From Avena insularis (taxonomy: Eukaryota > Streptophyta > Magnoliopsida > Poales > Poaceae), in the NCBI GenBank assembly GCA_023614405.1, contig CM042697.1:464300744-464364743 (forward strand): 64,000 nucleotides of DNA, in the 5' to 3' direction. The notes beneath the pieces are model-generated. The model was not told where the DNA came from and searched no databases. It worked only from the letters and a program-made list of their open reading frames with translations. A program made the position numbers and the translations under genes. Shown here piece after piece: positions 44,399-57,422 of this stretch. Position 1 is the first letter of the stretch. Each line of letters opens with the position of its first letter.

Positions 44399-45429
44399 AT
44401 CAACCTTTGATCCATTTCAACGCGCGTCACCTTGTTCTTTGCTAGCTTCCGCTTATTCTGCAAAGACTGCTTCGAGTTACAAATATGAGCAACCGAACCA
44501 GTATCAAATATCCAGGCACTACTACGAGTACTAGTGAGATACACATCAATAACATGTATATCGGATATACCTTTCTTCTTGATGTTGCCGTTCTTCAAAT
44601 CCGCCAAGTACTTTGGGCAATTCCGCTTCCAGTGACCTTCTCCCTTGCGGTAAAAGCACTCAGTATCAGGCTTAGGCCCAGCCTTGGTCTTCTTCGCCGG
44701 CGCGGCAACTTTCTTACCGCCCTTCTTGAAGTTTCCCTTTTTCTTAGACTTGCCTTGCTTCTTGAATTTGGTGGTCTTATTGACCAACAACACTTGGTGC
44801 TCTTTCTTGATCTCCACTTCTGTAGATTTCAACATGGAGAAGAGTTCTGGCAACGTCTTGTCCATGTTTTGAATATTTTAGTTCATCACAAAGTTCTTGT
44901 AACTTGGTAGTAGTGATTGGAGGACACGGTGAATCCCCAAAGAATTAGGAATCACTATACCCAAACTTTGGAGTTTGTTTGCGTGCCCAGACATTTTAAG
45001 CACATGCTTACTGATGGAGCTGCGCTCTTCCATCTTGCAGTTAAAGAACTTTTCAGAAGCCTCATAACTCTCAACTGTCGCGTGAGCCTCAAATATCATT
45101 TTGAGTTCACGGACAATATCATGTGGGTCATGGTTCTCAAACCTTTTCTGAAGCTCTGATTCCAAACCATACAAGATAGCACACTGAACTGTGGAGTAAT
45201 GATTCTTCCGAGTGAGGTAAACATTCGTTACTTCATCGGTAGTAGTAGCTGCAGGCGGGTCACTCAGCGGTGCATCCAGCACATAGGTCAAATTACCAGC
45301 ATTGAGGACAATCCTCAAATTGTGGAACCAATCCGCGAAGTTGCTTCCATTGTTTTTCAACTTTTCTTTCTCTAGGAATGCATTAAAATTGATGGTAGGG
45401 GCCGCCATTGATCTACAACATATTTGCAA
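44395..45429 (-). pseudogene. Angela gag and protease start, degenerate
   Basis: Gag start near 45408 (MAAPTINFNAFLEKEKLKNN). The body has the Copia gag helix pattern (WFHNLRIVLNAGNLTYVL ... LESELQKRFENHDPHDIV ... LPSYKNFVMN) followed by a TAA at 44878-44880. The frame resumes at 44865 with a Lys-rich basic region and a zinc knuckle, CFYRKGEGHWKRNC, in which the second Cys of CX2CX4HX4C is Arg. The protease start shows IFDTGSVAHICNSKQSLQ (DTGS active site). A frameshift at about 44405-44420 leads into pol. Confidence 0.88.
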
Positions 45430-46599
45430 TAGTTTAGACTAAGTTTATGACAAATTGAGTTCTAATTAATAGTTAAATTAATCTAGGTGAACTCCCACTC
45501 AAAACAATATCCCTCACATTGTTTTAGTGATCACACGAACCAAATCCACCACATCAAAACCGATCATCATGAGAGTTGATGTAACTTCAATGGCGAATAA
45601 TCAACATGTTCATCATATCTACTATATGACTCATGCTTTACCTTTTGGTGATCCGTGTTCCGAGACCATGTCTGTACATGCTAGGCTCGTCAAGATCAAA
45701 CCCTAGCTTCCGCATGAGCAAATCTGGCTTGCTCACGTTGTATACACTCGCAGAATCTAACACACCCGATCATCACGTGGTGCTTCGAAACAACAAGCTT
45801 AAGCAATGGTGCTTACTAAGGATGAACACTTTAAAACTTGAAATTTGTGTGCTTGAGGGATCATCTTATAATGCTACCATCGTGAACTAAGCAATACAAG
45901 ATGCATAAAAGGATTAACATCACATGCAATTCATAATATGTGATATGATATGGCCTTTCTTCTTGTGCTTCCGATCTCCATCTTCAAGCACAATCATGAT
46001 CTCCATCATCACCGGTATAGCGTCAAGGTCAATGGCGCCATTTCATGGTTGTCGTCCACCAGCTTCAACTATTACAACTACTTTGAATAGACACGCAGGC
46101 CTTAACGGAATTTAAAGACAACCATATGGCTCCTGCCGATTGCAAACTTACAATAAGGAACATTGCATACATCAAATATAATCACAATCATGGCCATATC
46201 ACATCACAGCACACCCCTGCAAAACAAAGTTAGACGCCTCTAATTTTCTTTGCATATTTTACGTGGTTTGGGGCTTTCAATAAGTGTCGTTCTAACTTAC
46301 GAACAAGAACCACAACGTTGATGCTTGAACTATCAAGTGCCCGTTGTAAATTGGATCTATACTATGATGGGAGAGACAGGCACCCGCAAAGCCACTTATG
46401 CAATACAAGTTGCATGTTGAGCGTGGAGCAAGTCTCATGAACGATGTCATGTAAGGTTAGCCCGGGCCGCTTCATCCCATCATACCGCAAGATGCAAAGT
46501 ACACAAAAAGCAATTGATAATAAAAGCACCACCGCCCATAATGACCATTGTGTTCTACTTGTGCAACAGGTCTACATATAGACACGGCTCTGATACCAC

Positions 46600-48475
46600 T
46601 GTAGGGGTTCGTAGCATGGAAAACAAAAAAATTCTACCGCATGCACACAAACAAGCCAAGATCTATCTACTAGATTGTAGCAATGAGTCGATATAAGAAC
46701 TCATCCTCGAAGATTCCAAAATGGTTAACGAGAGCAGATTCTCATGGGTGATGTAGTTGTACACTTGCCGATCTCAAGATCGCGTAGACGATCCTTCCGG
46801 CGCTGCGTTCCGGTAGTGCTTCGGCAGTCGGTCACACATTCGGTACTCGATGAAGACCTTCCTCTCCCTTGTTCCAGCAGGCAGCGGAGGTTATAGTTCT
46901 CCCTCGCAATTCCGGCAGCACGACGGCGTGGTGTCGGAAGTAGAGGGAAGATCCCGCAGAGTTTCGCCTAAGCCGGATGCGAGTTATGGTGGATTAGGGT
47001 TTCCCGGAAAACTAGGGTTTAGAGATCCGGGAGGAGGAGGAGGTGTTAGCGGCGGCTAGGGCGGCGGCGACGGACCGGCGGCGGCGCGCGACACGGGTCG
47101 GCAGCGGCGGCGGCTCATGGAGATGGCTTGGAACTTGTGTTGTTTGGGGCAGCCCTCCCCTTCTATTTATGAGAGGGAGCGGCAACCTTGGGAGGGGTGG
47201 GTTTTAATCCAAACCCAAACCCAAGTTGGATTGAGAGAAGGACTTGTTTCTTCTCCCACTAGGAAACCATTGTTCCAGTTTGACTTTTCAAACTTCCTGT
47301 TTGACTTTCAATTTAGAGCTTTATTTCTCTCTTGCATATGCCAAATGATCTTGGACATGATACAATCATTCCACTTACCCATGAAACATTCATGGACCAT
47401 TCTCCTTTCGGACCGGTGAACCTTCTAGACCCTTCTAGAACCTCTCCGATGAAATCATCGGAAACTTTCCCGAACTCCAAAATAGGACTTTCCTTATATG
47501 AATCTTATTCTCCGGACCATTCCGGATCTCCTCGTGATATCCCGGATCCCATCCGAGACTCCGAACAACATTCGGTATCCCTACTAACATTCCATATCTA
47601 CTAAACAACATTGAATCCTTAAGTGTGTCTCCCTACGGTTCGTGAATTATACGGACATGACCGAGACACTTCTCCGATCAATAACCAATAGAGGAATCTG
47701 GAAATTCATATGGCTCCCACATATTTCTACGATTACTTTGCGATCGAATGAACCACTTACATATGATACCAATATTCCTTTGTCTCATGATAGTTTACTT
47801 ATCCGAGGTTTTGATCGTCGGTATCTCTACATACCTAGTTCAACCTCGTTACCAATAAGTACTCTTTTCTCGTTCCCGTGGTATGTGATCCCTTGTGAGC
47901 CAGTCACATGCTTGCAAGCTAATTGGATGACATTCCACCGAGAGGGCCCACAGTATATCTATCCGTCATATGGATGGACAAATCCCACTCTTGATCCATG
48001 TGCCTCAACCCATACTTTCCGAACACTCAATGCCATCTTTATAGCCACCCAGTTACGGTGTGGTGTTTGACGTCATCAAACTATCCTTCCGGTGATGGTG
48101 ATTAGCATGATCTCATGCTCAAAGGAATTAGGTTACTATGTATTAGAAAGCTTATAGCAATTGAACTATTAAAATGACTTGATCTTTATGCTATGCTTAT
48201 CTATAGGAGTATGTCCATCATACCATTCTCCTAATGATATGATCTTGTTGTTAACAACATCTCAATGTTCATGATCGAGAAACCACGATCATCTATTAAC
48301 CAACAAGCTAGTATTATAAAGAGGCTTTAATAGGGACTCTATTTTAGTTTACAAATCACACAAGTATTAATGTTTCCGGTTAATACTGTTATAGCATGAA
48401 TGTAAACATTTATCATAAACACAAAGATATAATAATAACTACATTTATTATTGCCTCTAGGGCATATCTCCAACA
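46600..48475 (-). repeat. 5' LTR of the Angela element
   Basis: 1,876 bases, TGTTGGAGATATGCCC...CGAACCCCTACA on the minus strand. A minus-strand TATA-like box, ATAAATAG (47163-47170), lies upstream of a GC-rich, CGG-repeat-containing stretch (46900-47110). The plus-strand frames at 47117-47419 and 47642-48070 also occur in the 3' LTR and are not genes. The stretch 45430-46585 between this LTR and gag holds the leader and no gene. Confidence 0.9.
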
Positions 48476-48480
48476 GCAAG

Positions 48481-50609
48481 AACATAGCAAACGCAACCAA
48501 ACAAACGAAGCACCGAGTAATCAAGCGAATGATCAGAGGCACACTCGAGAGGAATACCACCTGCAGAGCAGCAGAGGGTTGGATATTGATGAGATAGGCT
48601 GATGTAGAAATAGCCTCGGCCCAGAAGTGAGGGGGAAGGGAAGCAACAATCATCATTGGACGAGCAGTCTCAAGAAGATGACGATGCTTACGCAGCCACG
48701 CCATTCTGAGCATGCGCACCAGGACAAGAGAACTGAGCAAGAGTGCCCTGCTCAGCCAGAACACCACGCAAGTGCTTGGAGATATACTCACCTGCAGAAT
48801 CAGCACGAAACACATGAATCGGCACAGAAAACTGAGTAAGAACCATGGCTACAAAGCGCTTATATATGGAGAGAACCTCACTACGATTGGACATAAAGTA
48901 CAACCAAGTATAACGAGAAAAATCATCAATAAAATGATATAATATCGATGGCCCCATTTTGAAGCGAAAGGAGCCGGACCCCAAACAACAGAGTGAACTA
49001 AATGGAAAGGACGCTGAGATGCAGACTCACTAGTAGGATAGGGTAACTGAACCTGTTACCTAGCGTACAACCCTGACGCTGTAACGATACATCTCCTGAG
49101 ATAGACCCTAGAAGACCACGATGAACTAATGATGATAGCCAAGAGCCACAAAGATGACCAAGACGATGATGCCACTGTTAAAAAGATCCGGTAGCAGAGG
49201 CAACAATAGCAGGAGAACTGGCTGACGAGGTAGCAGTGGAAGGAACACGAAGCCAGTCTAACTCCCAAAGCCCCTGAGAATCACGACGGCGAGGGCCAGC
49301 CCCAACCAGAGCCTGTGTGCGACGATCCTGAATAGAACAAGAGTCGCCATCAAGAATGACGCGACAACCAGAGTCAGTAAGCTGGCTAACAGAAAACAGG
49401 TTCATGGTAAGCCGAGGAACATGAGAAATTTCGGGAACAAAAAAGGAAGAAGTGGAGAGAGTGCCTCGACTAGAGACAGAAAGAGGAGTACCATCAGCAG
49501 TGAGAACACTAAGGGGAGAATTAAGAGGCCGAATAGAGGACAGAGTGGAAGAATCAGAAGTCATATGAAAAGAAGCTCCAGAATCTAGAACCCACAGTGA
49601 CGTACTTGGCTGTGTGGATGGTGGTGGTCTCGAAGTGCCAGAAGAATCAGTCACAGAGCCAGCAGTACCTATCAAAGAAGAGCCTGAAGCAGCGAGCATC
49701 CTCTTGATCCGTAGAATGTCCTAATCGCTGAACTCAACCATAGAGGAGCCAGAGGAACCAGAAGGAGCACGAGGTCTGGGAGAAGCAGACGTCTTCTGCT
49801 GACGCATATCTCGCTCCTTCACATAGCAACGAGACTCAGAGTGGCCATCAGCATCACAGTAGGTGTAGTGATAGCGTGGACGACCCTGGCCGCAACCCTG
49901 GCCCTGACTCTGGGGAGTGGGTAGCAGTGGAGCAGTGGACCACGAGGGAGTCGGGGGAGCATACGACGACGGAGGACCTCGAGCAGCAAGCACTGAAGGA
50001 ACCTCAAGCAAACCGGCAGCACGTAGACGAGTCTCCTCAGCACGAAGCTCAGACAACACCTTAGTAATGGGAATACGACCACGAGTGAGGAGGTTAGTAC
50101 GCCAGGGTTCGAAATCCTTGCGGAGCCGAGACAAGAACTCGAAGGCGCGATGAAAATCCAAGTCAGAACGCAGCGTCTAACAACACGGGAAAGTACCACA
50201 AACAGTCGTGCGGAGAGAATCCAGCTGACGCCATATAGCAGCACTCTGGGTATAGAACTGGTCAATAGTAGAGTCACCTTGCTTGAGCTCATGTTCCTGA
50301 CGAACCACGGAAAGATAGAGAACATCCCCTGACGGCTGATAGCGCTGACAAAGGTGATTCCACATGGCAGCAACAGTACGAAGACTCATGAACTCAAACG
50401 CAAATTACGGGAGAACGCTGGAAGTGAGAACAGCTGCAGCACGAGCATCATCATCTATCCACTGAGTATAAGCAGCCAGACCCAGACGGTAGGCTGCTAC
50501 ATCGTCCGAATACTCCTGAGTCTGTCGGGAGTATGTGGCAACAACCTCATCCTTCGCCTTCTTGGCGGCATCCTTGACAACCTGAGGAGCATCAACAGCA
50601 ATAGCTGCC
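48481..50609 (-). pseudogene. Copia gag, protease and integrase core (short-LTR element), degenerate
   Basis: Gag: LRTVAAMWNHLCQRYQPSG and RQEHELKQGDSTIDQFYTQS, then DFHRAFEFLSRLRKDFEPW. The zinc knuckle reads YTYCDADGHSESRC, where the first Cys is Tyr. Protease: WVLDSGASFHMTSDSSTL. Integrase: [33 protein letters not shown], then NGVA followed by a frameshift (about 48690-48697) exactly where the catalytic Glu belongs, and [14 protein letters not shown] in the next frame. The N-terminal gag is cut near 50610. This is the upstream half of the element that continues at 35456. Confidence 0.85.
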
Positions 50610-50610
50610 C

Positions 50611-50852
50611 AATTCCTTTAATCTACTTATCAATGATCGCTAATTGCTAATCTTAGAAGCAAATGTAGTACGCATTAATTACCTAGGGTCAATTATGTTA
50701 TGTTGCACTATGCTAATGTTGTATTGTTACTGTTTCTGAGTAAAGCCTACATTGATAGCTAGCTTAGATCCGACGTTCTCTTCTGTGTTAGGTGAATGCA
50801 ACCATTTCTTGCAACTCTTTTTTGTCGAACCCTTGTTTTTATAGACAATTGT
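50611..50852. other. Unassigned stretch between Copia gag remnant and large LTR
   Basis: About 240 AT-rich bases, nothing recognised. It may be old flanking DNA or a deletion junction. Confidence 0.35.
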
Positions 50853-53800
50853 TGTGACCCATCATACCACTGCATGTTGTAGTATACTATAGTCATGGAC
50901 ATAACACTCACGGAGTACCATTCCGCAAATATTACATCCTCAGAGTGGTAAAACAAAAACAAAGCAGGTCCACAACATACATTGTTATTATTACAATCAG
51001 AAATTTACATGACGACTCTGAGATCCTCCTAGGTCCATAGAGGTATCCCGATGACTCAAGCTAAACTATAATAACTCGAAGAACATAATAAAGAAACAAC
51101 TAAGGTTTATACGAGATTTAATATAGATAGAGGATAGAGATCTATACTACTGGACTAGATCACTATATATGCTATATCTACACTTCAGATATGTCGGTCT
51201 CCACTCCATAGATGTTTTCGTAATTGTTCCCTTCGACGCTTCCGGATACTTCTGGTTCTTCATAGCGGAATTCTTCTTGGTCTTCAATTGGATATAGTAT
51301 TTCCTCTTCATGACCGTTAGTGTCTTCAGAATCTAGCAAGGGTTAAGAAGATATGTTGAGTACGACCGTACTCAGCAAGTTCACTAAAAAGGAGTATTTG
51401 ATGCACTATATCTACAGCCACAGGGTCGTAGGCAATGCAAGTTTTTGTAAACATTTCTTCAAAGGTTGCTTTTATTCTGAAAAGCTATGTCCGTCAGCCT
51501 TCACGGGTTTACCAAAACTTTCATGGAGTTCCTTTCCCGCCGCGTTCGTAGCTCCTTCCCGGAACAAGGAGTAACAAGTTAAAGTTCTTACACTCTGTAG
51601 AGGTGCATTACTTTACCCATGAGAGATCTTAGCTTTGTTGCACATCCTGGCGCGCATTCCCGTTCACACTTCCTTGGTATGAGGCCCAGACTAAGATCCA
51701 AGCCAATCACTGTCCTTCTCCGCGACCCCACCTACACCACAATTGTTGTATGCCCAAACTCAAGGTAGACTTTTCCCTATATAAAACGGTTATACCTTAG
51801 TTGGATACACCAAACAACCATTAACACTAGAAATCTGTCTTTTGTAAGCCCAGATCCACGGTAGAATTTTCCTCGTATAAAACGGCTATACCCATGATCT
51901 GCAACTTACAAATTCCCAGAACAGTGTCCAATGCATGCGAAAGGGAGCCGGTCTAGCTGACTTCTCCGTCCCATTCCAAATCTCATGGTTAACACGTAAT
52001 ATACGGCGCAAGAATCACTGGCGACATTGGTTGTTAAGTCCTAGATAATATGTTCCTTTACCACCGGAACTTTCATAGAAGGTTATTACCTCATGGTAAA
52101 TAACCTATAATCATATTATTATGAAAATAGTGTTTTTTGACCCTTTTGAAATGCAGGTGATGACAACACTGGATTTGCAAAATACTTACAGAAAATAATC
52201 AAAGGACATGAGCAAGTGTGAACTTGCCTTGATATAGCGGAGTATTGTAGTCAAATGTCTCGACTTGACCCTGGACCTCGGGTTCTACAAAAGTACCATC
52301 ATTAATTGCCCCGTAAGGACAATGTTTAAAGAAGCAATATGCTGTTATGCATAAGTAATGCTATGCATTTTGTAAAACCTTAAGTAATTCCTCAACATTA
52401 CATGTGAGTTGGATTTAGATGATTTGTTTAGGATGTGAGTTATCTTTAAGTTTACTTTATAAAGCAGTGTAGTTGTAAGGGTTTTTGGATAACATATGAG
52501 ATATGAAAGTAAGGTACAATTGTAATGCAATTCTAAGATTGGGTGATACCATGTAATCATTACAAGGTTTATGTTTTAATTTTTTTATGGTTTAAAAGAA
52601 ATGGTATAGTGTTTCTTTTGAAAGTGGCAAAAAGAATAACATTTGATTAAAATATTATTTATGTTAAGTTAATCAACTCTAAAGATTAATAAGATTAAAG
52701 TTATGGTTTAAGATAAGGTTTAATTTATTTTGAGTCATTATATACCTAGCTTATGATATGTCAGACCAAAGTTAATTATAAAGATATAATTGGGCTTGGG
52801 ATATAATATTTATGGCATTAACAACAATTAGGGTTTTTCCTAAGTATAATGAAACTTAGTCTTAAAGACTTAAAAATAGTATATTTAATATTCATAGATT
52901 ATACTATAAGATCTTGCTATATAAAGCAACAGGTGAATTTATTTTATAATATATTTAATGAATACTAAGTTTGTTAATATGATTTTATATGAATTGAGAT
53001 CACTTACTTCTAATTTAAGTTAATGATTTGCAAGGCTAATCTTGCAAATCTTGGACTTATAGTTGATTCAATATTTTAAAAGAATATTATAAAATTGATT
53101 ATTTAAATTTGGATAGTATCCTAAATTATAATTATAGGTTAGACTATTTTAGAGTTAAAAGATTGTGTTTTGAACATGATTATTTCTTACTTAGGAAATA
53201 ATGTTAAATATTTAATAAAACAACTATTTCATTTTAATAATTGAAGATATATGATCTAAGAATTTTAAAATGTTTTTGGAATAATATATTTAGTATTATC
53301 CTAGTAAGTATTCTTACTTAAAATCTTAAAATTGAATTTTATTTATCTTTAGATATTTTTTATAAAATTTCTCAATTATTGAATGTCTTTAAATATTTGT
53401 TTTAATTTTTATTTGTAAATTTTTTTTGAGTTAGTATTTTTATTAGATAAGAGATTGTTTTTTATGTATACAAGTGATTTTTATTTATTTTTAGGAATTT
53501 TTCTGAATTTATTAAATTTCATTTATCTATTTAAGGGTGTTAATAATTATTTGTATTTGATTAAACCAAAATAAATTTGATTATATTTTTCTTAGGTGGA
53601 TATTATTTTAATAAACATTTTGATGTATTAAATATATTTTTAGGATTTTCTACATTTTTCTAGAAATAAAATAGTGTATAAGGGTATCTTGGTCATTACT
53701 TTATTCTAGCTTTTTTTATACCCTCTTTTTCTTTTTATTCTGGTCTATTTGGTTTGCAACATAATTGGCTCGACCCAGCCAGGTCTGGCTCGAGGTCAAC

Positions 53801-54234
53801 CCGACGCGGCCCCTTCACTCACTTTGCTCACGCGCATACAGAGACATATCTTCTTTCCCCCACTCGACTCCATCGCCGCCGGCGCTGCCGCCTGATCCCC
53901 ATGGCTATCGCCGGCCACACCCAGTTCTGCCGCTCGCTGTTCCATTCCCCCTTGGTCTCCTACCTCTATTCCCCTATGCCTCGAGGCCGCTCTATTTCCC
54001 CCACGGAAGCCCCTGTGAAACCCTAGCCGTTCGATCGGCTTGGTCACCGGCCCGCCACAAGCGCCTCCACTTCGCGGGTTGTTCTTAAGGGTGGTCCAGG
54101 CGCGGGTTGTAGCGCCTCTAGGTGCTCCCCGTGCCACTGCCCTGGCTCCCATCAGGTTTATGTTGTCGCCATATACTTCCTCTTCGGCGAGCAGTAGCTT
54201 GCCAAAGGTAGGTATTCTTTCTTTGCCTCTCTTC
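50853..54234 (-). repeat. Partial large LTR of Gypsy type, cut by a Copia insertion
   Basis: Starts TGTGACCCATC. It has the same internal plan as the other large LTRs here: CAGCAAGTTC near 51378, CACTCTGTAGAGGTGCA (51591-51607), a long AT-rich zone (52400-53720) and a GC-rich zone (53760-54190). It ends abruptly at the Copia LTR at 54235. No second LTR or internal domain is visible, and no gene: plus-strand frames at 53754-54088 are in the GC-rich zone. It is a different family from the solo LTR. Orientation is inferred from this plan. Confidence 0.6.
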
Positions 54235-55366
54235 TGAAATGGATCGTATGGGCACCTAGAGGGGGGGTGAATAGGTGCTAACCAATTTTTAATACTTTTT
54301 CAATTTTAGGCTTGACATAAAGTAAATTCTCTAGATATGCAACTACGAGAATTTACCTATATGCAACTCTAACTACTAAGCACGTAAAGACAGGAGCGAA
54401 GGAACCGTAGTGGAGCATGCGAAGACACAGGGATTTGTTTTACCGCAGTTCCTTCCTTGTTAAGGGAAGTACATATGAGTTGGAGGGGTGGGCGGTTCTA
54501 AGACCACCACACCACAATAGGCCTCACCCTATTCTCCGATGGATCTCGCCACGAGAGGCCTGATCCACCTTCTCCACTATTGGATCCCTTCGAGGCGGGA
54601 GCCGATGCCTTTTACAACGCTATCGGGGCACACACCCACAACCGAATTGGGGGCTCCCGAGATGATAACAAGCTGCCACAAGAACAAGGTTTATCAATAT
54701 AAACAAACACAAGGATCTAGGTATTTGCAAGAAATACTAGATCGGTGATTCTCCAAATGAATGGAGATTAGATGGAGCGCTTGATTGCTAATGATGAAGA
54801 TCGAGTTCTCCTCCTTCGATTCCACAAGGGACGGGGCCTTTGGGTGGATCTAGGTGGAGCTCTCTTGGATGAAGGTTGCAGATCAGATCTTTGCTTTTTC
54901 GAATGAATCAAGAGGTCTGGCACGAGGGGGAAGGCTGGCTTAAATACCCCCTCCCCAGATCTGGCCGTTGAGCAACTTTGGGGGCGGATTATCCACCCCC
55001 CACTAGGTGCGGATTGTCCGCCCCCTCTGGGAAAACTCCACCCCAAGGGCGGATACTCCGGGAGAAAGTCCGCCCCCTCTGTAGGGCTGGCGGCTGCGCA
55101 CTTGATGAAGATCTATGGGTGGGGATAATCTGGCCCACTCCTGGGGCGGATTATCCAGCCATGCCGGAAAGTCCGGCAAAAACTCCGCCCCCTTCTGGGG
55201 TTTGCGCCTAGCTGGGAAGAGGGAGGGATGGATTATCCGCCCCCCAAAGGCAGATACTTTTCCCTTTTTTCCTTATAGAGAGTTGCAACACTTCAACACA
55301 CATTAAATAATCCTTGATATTGTTATCTAACACACAAAACACTAGGGATTATGAAATGTTCTTTCA
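54235..55366 (-). repeat. 3' LTR of the SIRE-like element, with GGCGGATTATCCGCC-type motifs
   Basis: 1,132 bases; minus strand TGAAAGAACATTTC...CCATTTCA. On the plus strand it opens with CACCTAGAGGGGGGGTGAAT at 54252, common near the ends of such LTRs. Between 54975 and 55250 there are about eight copies of a motif around GGCGGATNNTCCGCCCC, each flanked by runs of C or G. The LTR borders an internal polypurine tract at 55367. Confidence 0.85.
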
Positions 55367-55380
55367 ATCTCCCCCTTTTT

Positions 55381-56244
55381 GGTGTTAGATGACAATACTA
55401 GGATTTGCAATGAAACCGGCTAACGCCACCTTAAAAACGAAAGACGCTCCCCTAGATGTGTGCATATTTACAATTTGCATTTGAATACAAATACACACAC
55501 TAGAGAGAACACAACTTTCATATCAAGTATAATTGAAACAAGGTGGGTAGGGAAACAAGGTCATACCACCGGGATGTGACTATAGCCAAAGAAAATAATG
55601 AGATTGATAGCCTCCAAGCACATGCCAAGAATACTGATGCATACATTAGATAATCCCATGAATCCATATGCCATCAAATATGCTATATAGATAAATCCAG
55701 AATTCCATGAGATCCACAATAGATAAATCCATGAATACCAAACATAGTACCAAACAGTGGAGCACGACATAGTCTTACATAATCCAAGCACAAATAGCAA
55801 ATAGTTCACGCTAAAAAGAGCACAAGCAAGCAAATAAAACGACTGAAAGATAGGTGCTTGCGCCCGACCCTTGCAAATCCATGAGACCTAATAGAACTAC
55901 TTCTCCCCCTTTGGCATCGAAACGCCAAAAAGGAAGAACAAGAGATATGCAAGAAAATCCAAAGAGACCCATTAGAAACCAACTCTTCTCTAGGAAGAGG
56001 GCGGTGGCTGAAGCCACCATGTTGGAGCACATGGCATGACACCGCGAAGATGTATCTTGAGTTCAAAACCAATGCTCATCGATGACCCACATATCACAAA
56101 ATGATATTAAGGGAAATGATTTTACTTGCTTTCGGCATTATGGGGGGAGGGTTCGCCCAATCAATTAGGACCACACTCCCCCTATGTATATGCCTGCATC
56201 TAAACCAAATACATGAATAAGAGCAAGTGGGTGTGCAAGGGTAG
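55381..56244. other. 3' internal non-coding region of the SIRE-like element
   Basis: Between RNase H and the polypurine tract. It contains TCTCCCCCTTTGGCATCG (55900) but no convincing frame on either strand. Confidence 0.5.
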
Positions 56245-57422
56245 TCAAGCCAAGCTCCTTGAATCTATGATATTGAGCTCATTCCTCAAATAAAAAAATC
56301 TTACTTCATCAAGGGGCTTCGTGAAAATATCAGCAAGTTGGTTCTTCGTGCTCATAAAGGATAGGGAAATATCACCACGAGCAACATGATCCCGAATGAA
56401 GTAGTTGCGAATCTCTATATGTTTTGTTCTTATATGCTGCACGATATTGTAAGCAATTTTGGTAGCACTTTCATTGTCACATAATAGAGGCACTTTATCA
56501 CAGTTGACACCATATTCCTTTAAAGTTTGCCTCGTCCATAACAATTGTGTACAAGCACCTGCAGCAGCAACATATTCAGCTTCGGCGGTTGAGAGTGAAA
56601 TACAATTCTGTTTCTTTGAAGACCAACACACTAGAGACCTGCCCAAGAATTGACATGCACCAGAGGTTGATTTCCTATCATCTTTGTCACCAGCCCAATA
56701 TGAATCAGTGTAACCACATAGAGAGAAACTTGAACCCTTGGGATACCATAACCCAAAATTTGGGGAATGAACCAAATATCTGAAGATTCGTTTAACCGCC
56801 ACTAGTGGTTTTCTTTAGGAGCGGCTTGGAACCTTGCACACACTCATACACGTAACACGATATCGGGCCTAGATGCGCAAAGGTAAAGGAGAGAGCCGAT
56901 CATGGATCGGTATACCTTTTGATCCACGTCTTTACCCTTGGGATTGAGCTCAAGATGACACTTTGTTTGCATTGGAGTAGCAACGCCATTGAGATCCGTC
57001 ATCTTGAACCTTTTGAGCATGTCTTGGATGTACTTAGCTTGATTAATAAAGTTCCCTCCCTAAGTTTTTTGATCTCGAATCCAAGAAAGAACCTCAACTC
57101 ACCCATCATTGACATCTCAAACCTGTCAGTCATAAGGGATGGACTCAAGACGAGCCACAGGAGCATAAGTCTCGCCAAAATCAATTCCTTCCACTTGAGA
57201 GAATCCTTGAGCCACGAGTCTTGCTTTATTCCTCACAACAATGTCATTTTTATCTTGTTTGTTCTTGAAGATCCACTTGGTGCCGATAACATTGCGGCAA
57301 TCCTTGGGTTTCTCTACGAGCTTCCAAACTTTGTTGCGTTCGAAGTTATTTGATTCTTCATGCATTGCAACCACCCAATCGGGATCTTCAAGAGCATCAA
57401 AGACTTTCTTCGGTTCAACCAT
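56245..57422 (-). pseudogene. SIRE-like pol: RT with core deletion, and RNase H
   Basis: RT start ([69 protein letters not shown]) is followed directly, at about 57125-57142, by [20 protein letters not shown], which belongs after the YVDD box. The RT palm with its catalytic aspartates is therefore missing. A frameshift follows. RNase H is well kept: LCGYTDSYWAGDKDDRKSTS, CQFLGRSLVCWSSKKQNCIS, STAEAEYVAAAGACTQLLW, LCDNESATKIAYN and HIEIRNYFIRDHV. Confidence 0.87.

Larger units (their letters stand above)
35457..48475 (-). mobile_element. Angela-like Copia retrotransposon, both LTRs present, nested
   Basis: LTRs are 46600-48475 (5') and 35457-41402 (3', interrupted by a solo LTR at 35776-39836). 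Flanks GAAAG and GCAAG match at four of five bases, as expected for an aged target duplication. The primer site (minus strand TGGTATCAGAGCC, 46586-46598) follows the 5' LTR after one base. The polypurine tract GTGCAAGTGGGAGAC (41403-41417) precedes the 3' LTR. The minus-strand coding region 45429-41632 carries gag, protease, integrase, RT and RNase H with several stops and frameshifts. The element is inserted in the integrase of a different Copia element. Confidence 0.92.
33124..50610 (-). mobile_element. Short-LTR Copia retrotransposon, split by an Angela element
   Basis: Minus-strand order from right: gag (50609-49721), protease (49699-), integrase (to 48481), interruption by the Angela element (35457-48475), integrase C-terminus, RT and RNase H (35451-33523), then one LTR (33124-33270). 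The frame resumes at 35416 with VFFLGYSDEHKGYRCWDP, the expected continuation of the integrase C-terminal region. The near-duplicated GCAAG (48476-48480) and GAAAG (35452-35456) mark the nested insertion. The 5' LTR and gag N-terminus are missing: similarity stops near 50610. Several catalytic sites are destroyed. Confidence 0.85.

Noticed and set aside
46586..46598. tRNA gene (TGGTATCAGAGCC and similar at 26448 and 20128)
   Set aside because: Only the 12-13 bases complementary to a tRNA 3' end are present, next to LTRs. These are primer binding sites.
47117..48070. Plus-strand frames in the Angela LTR (also in 40153-40997)
   Set aside because: Antisense to the element, repeated in both LTRs, no domain.
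53754..54088. Overlapping plus-strand frames in the GC-rich zone before the SIRE-like LTR
   Set aside because: Two overlapping phases are open, a compositional effect. It sits at the place where the other large LTRs also have GC-rich zones.
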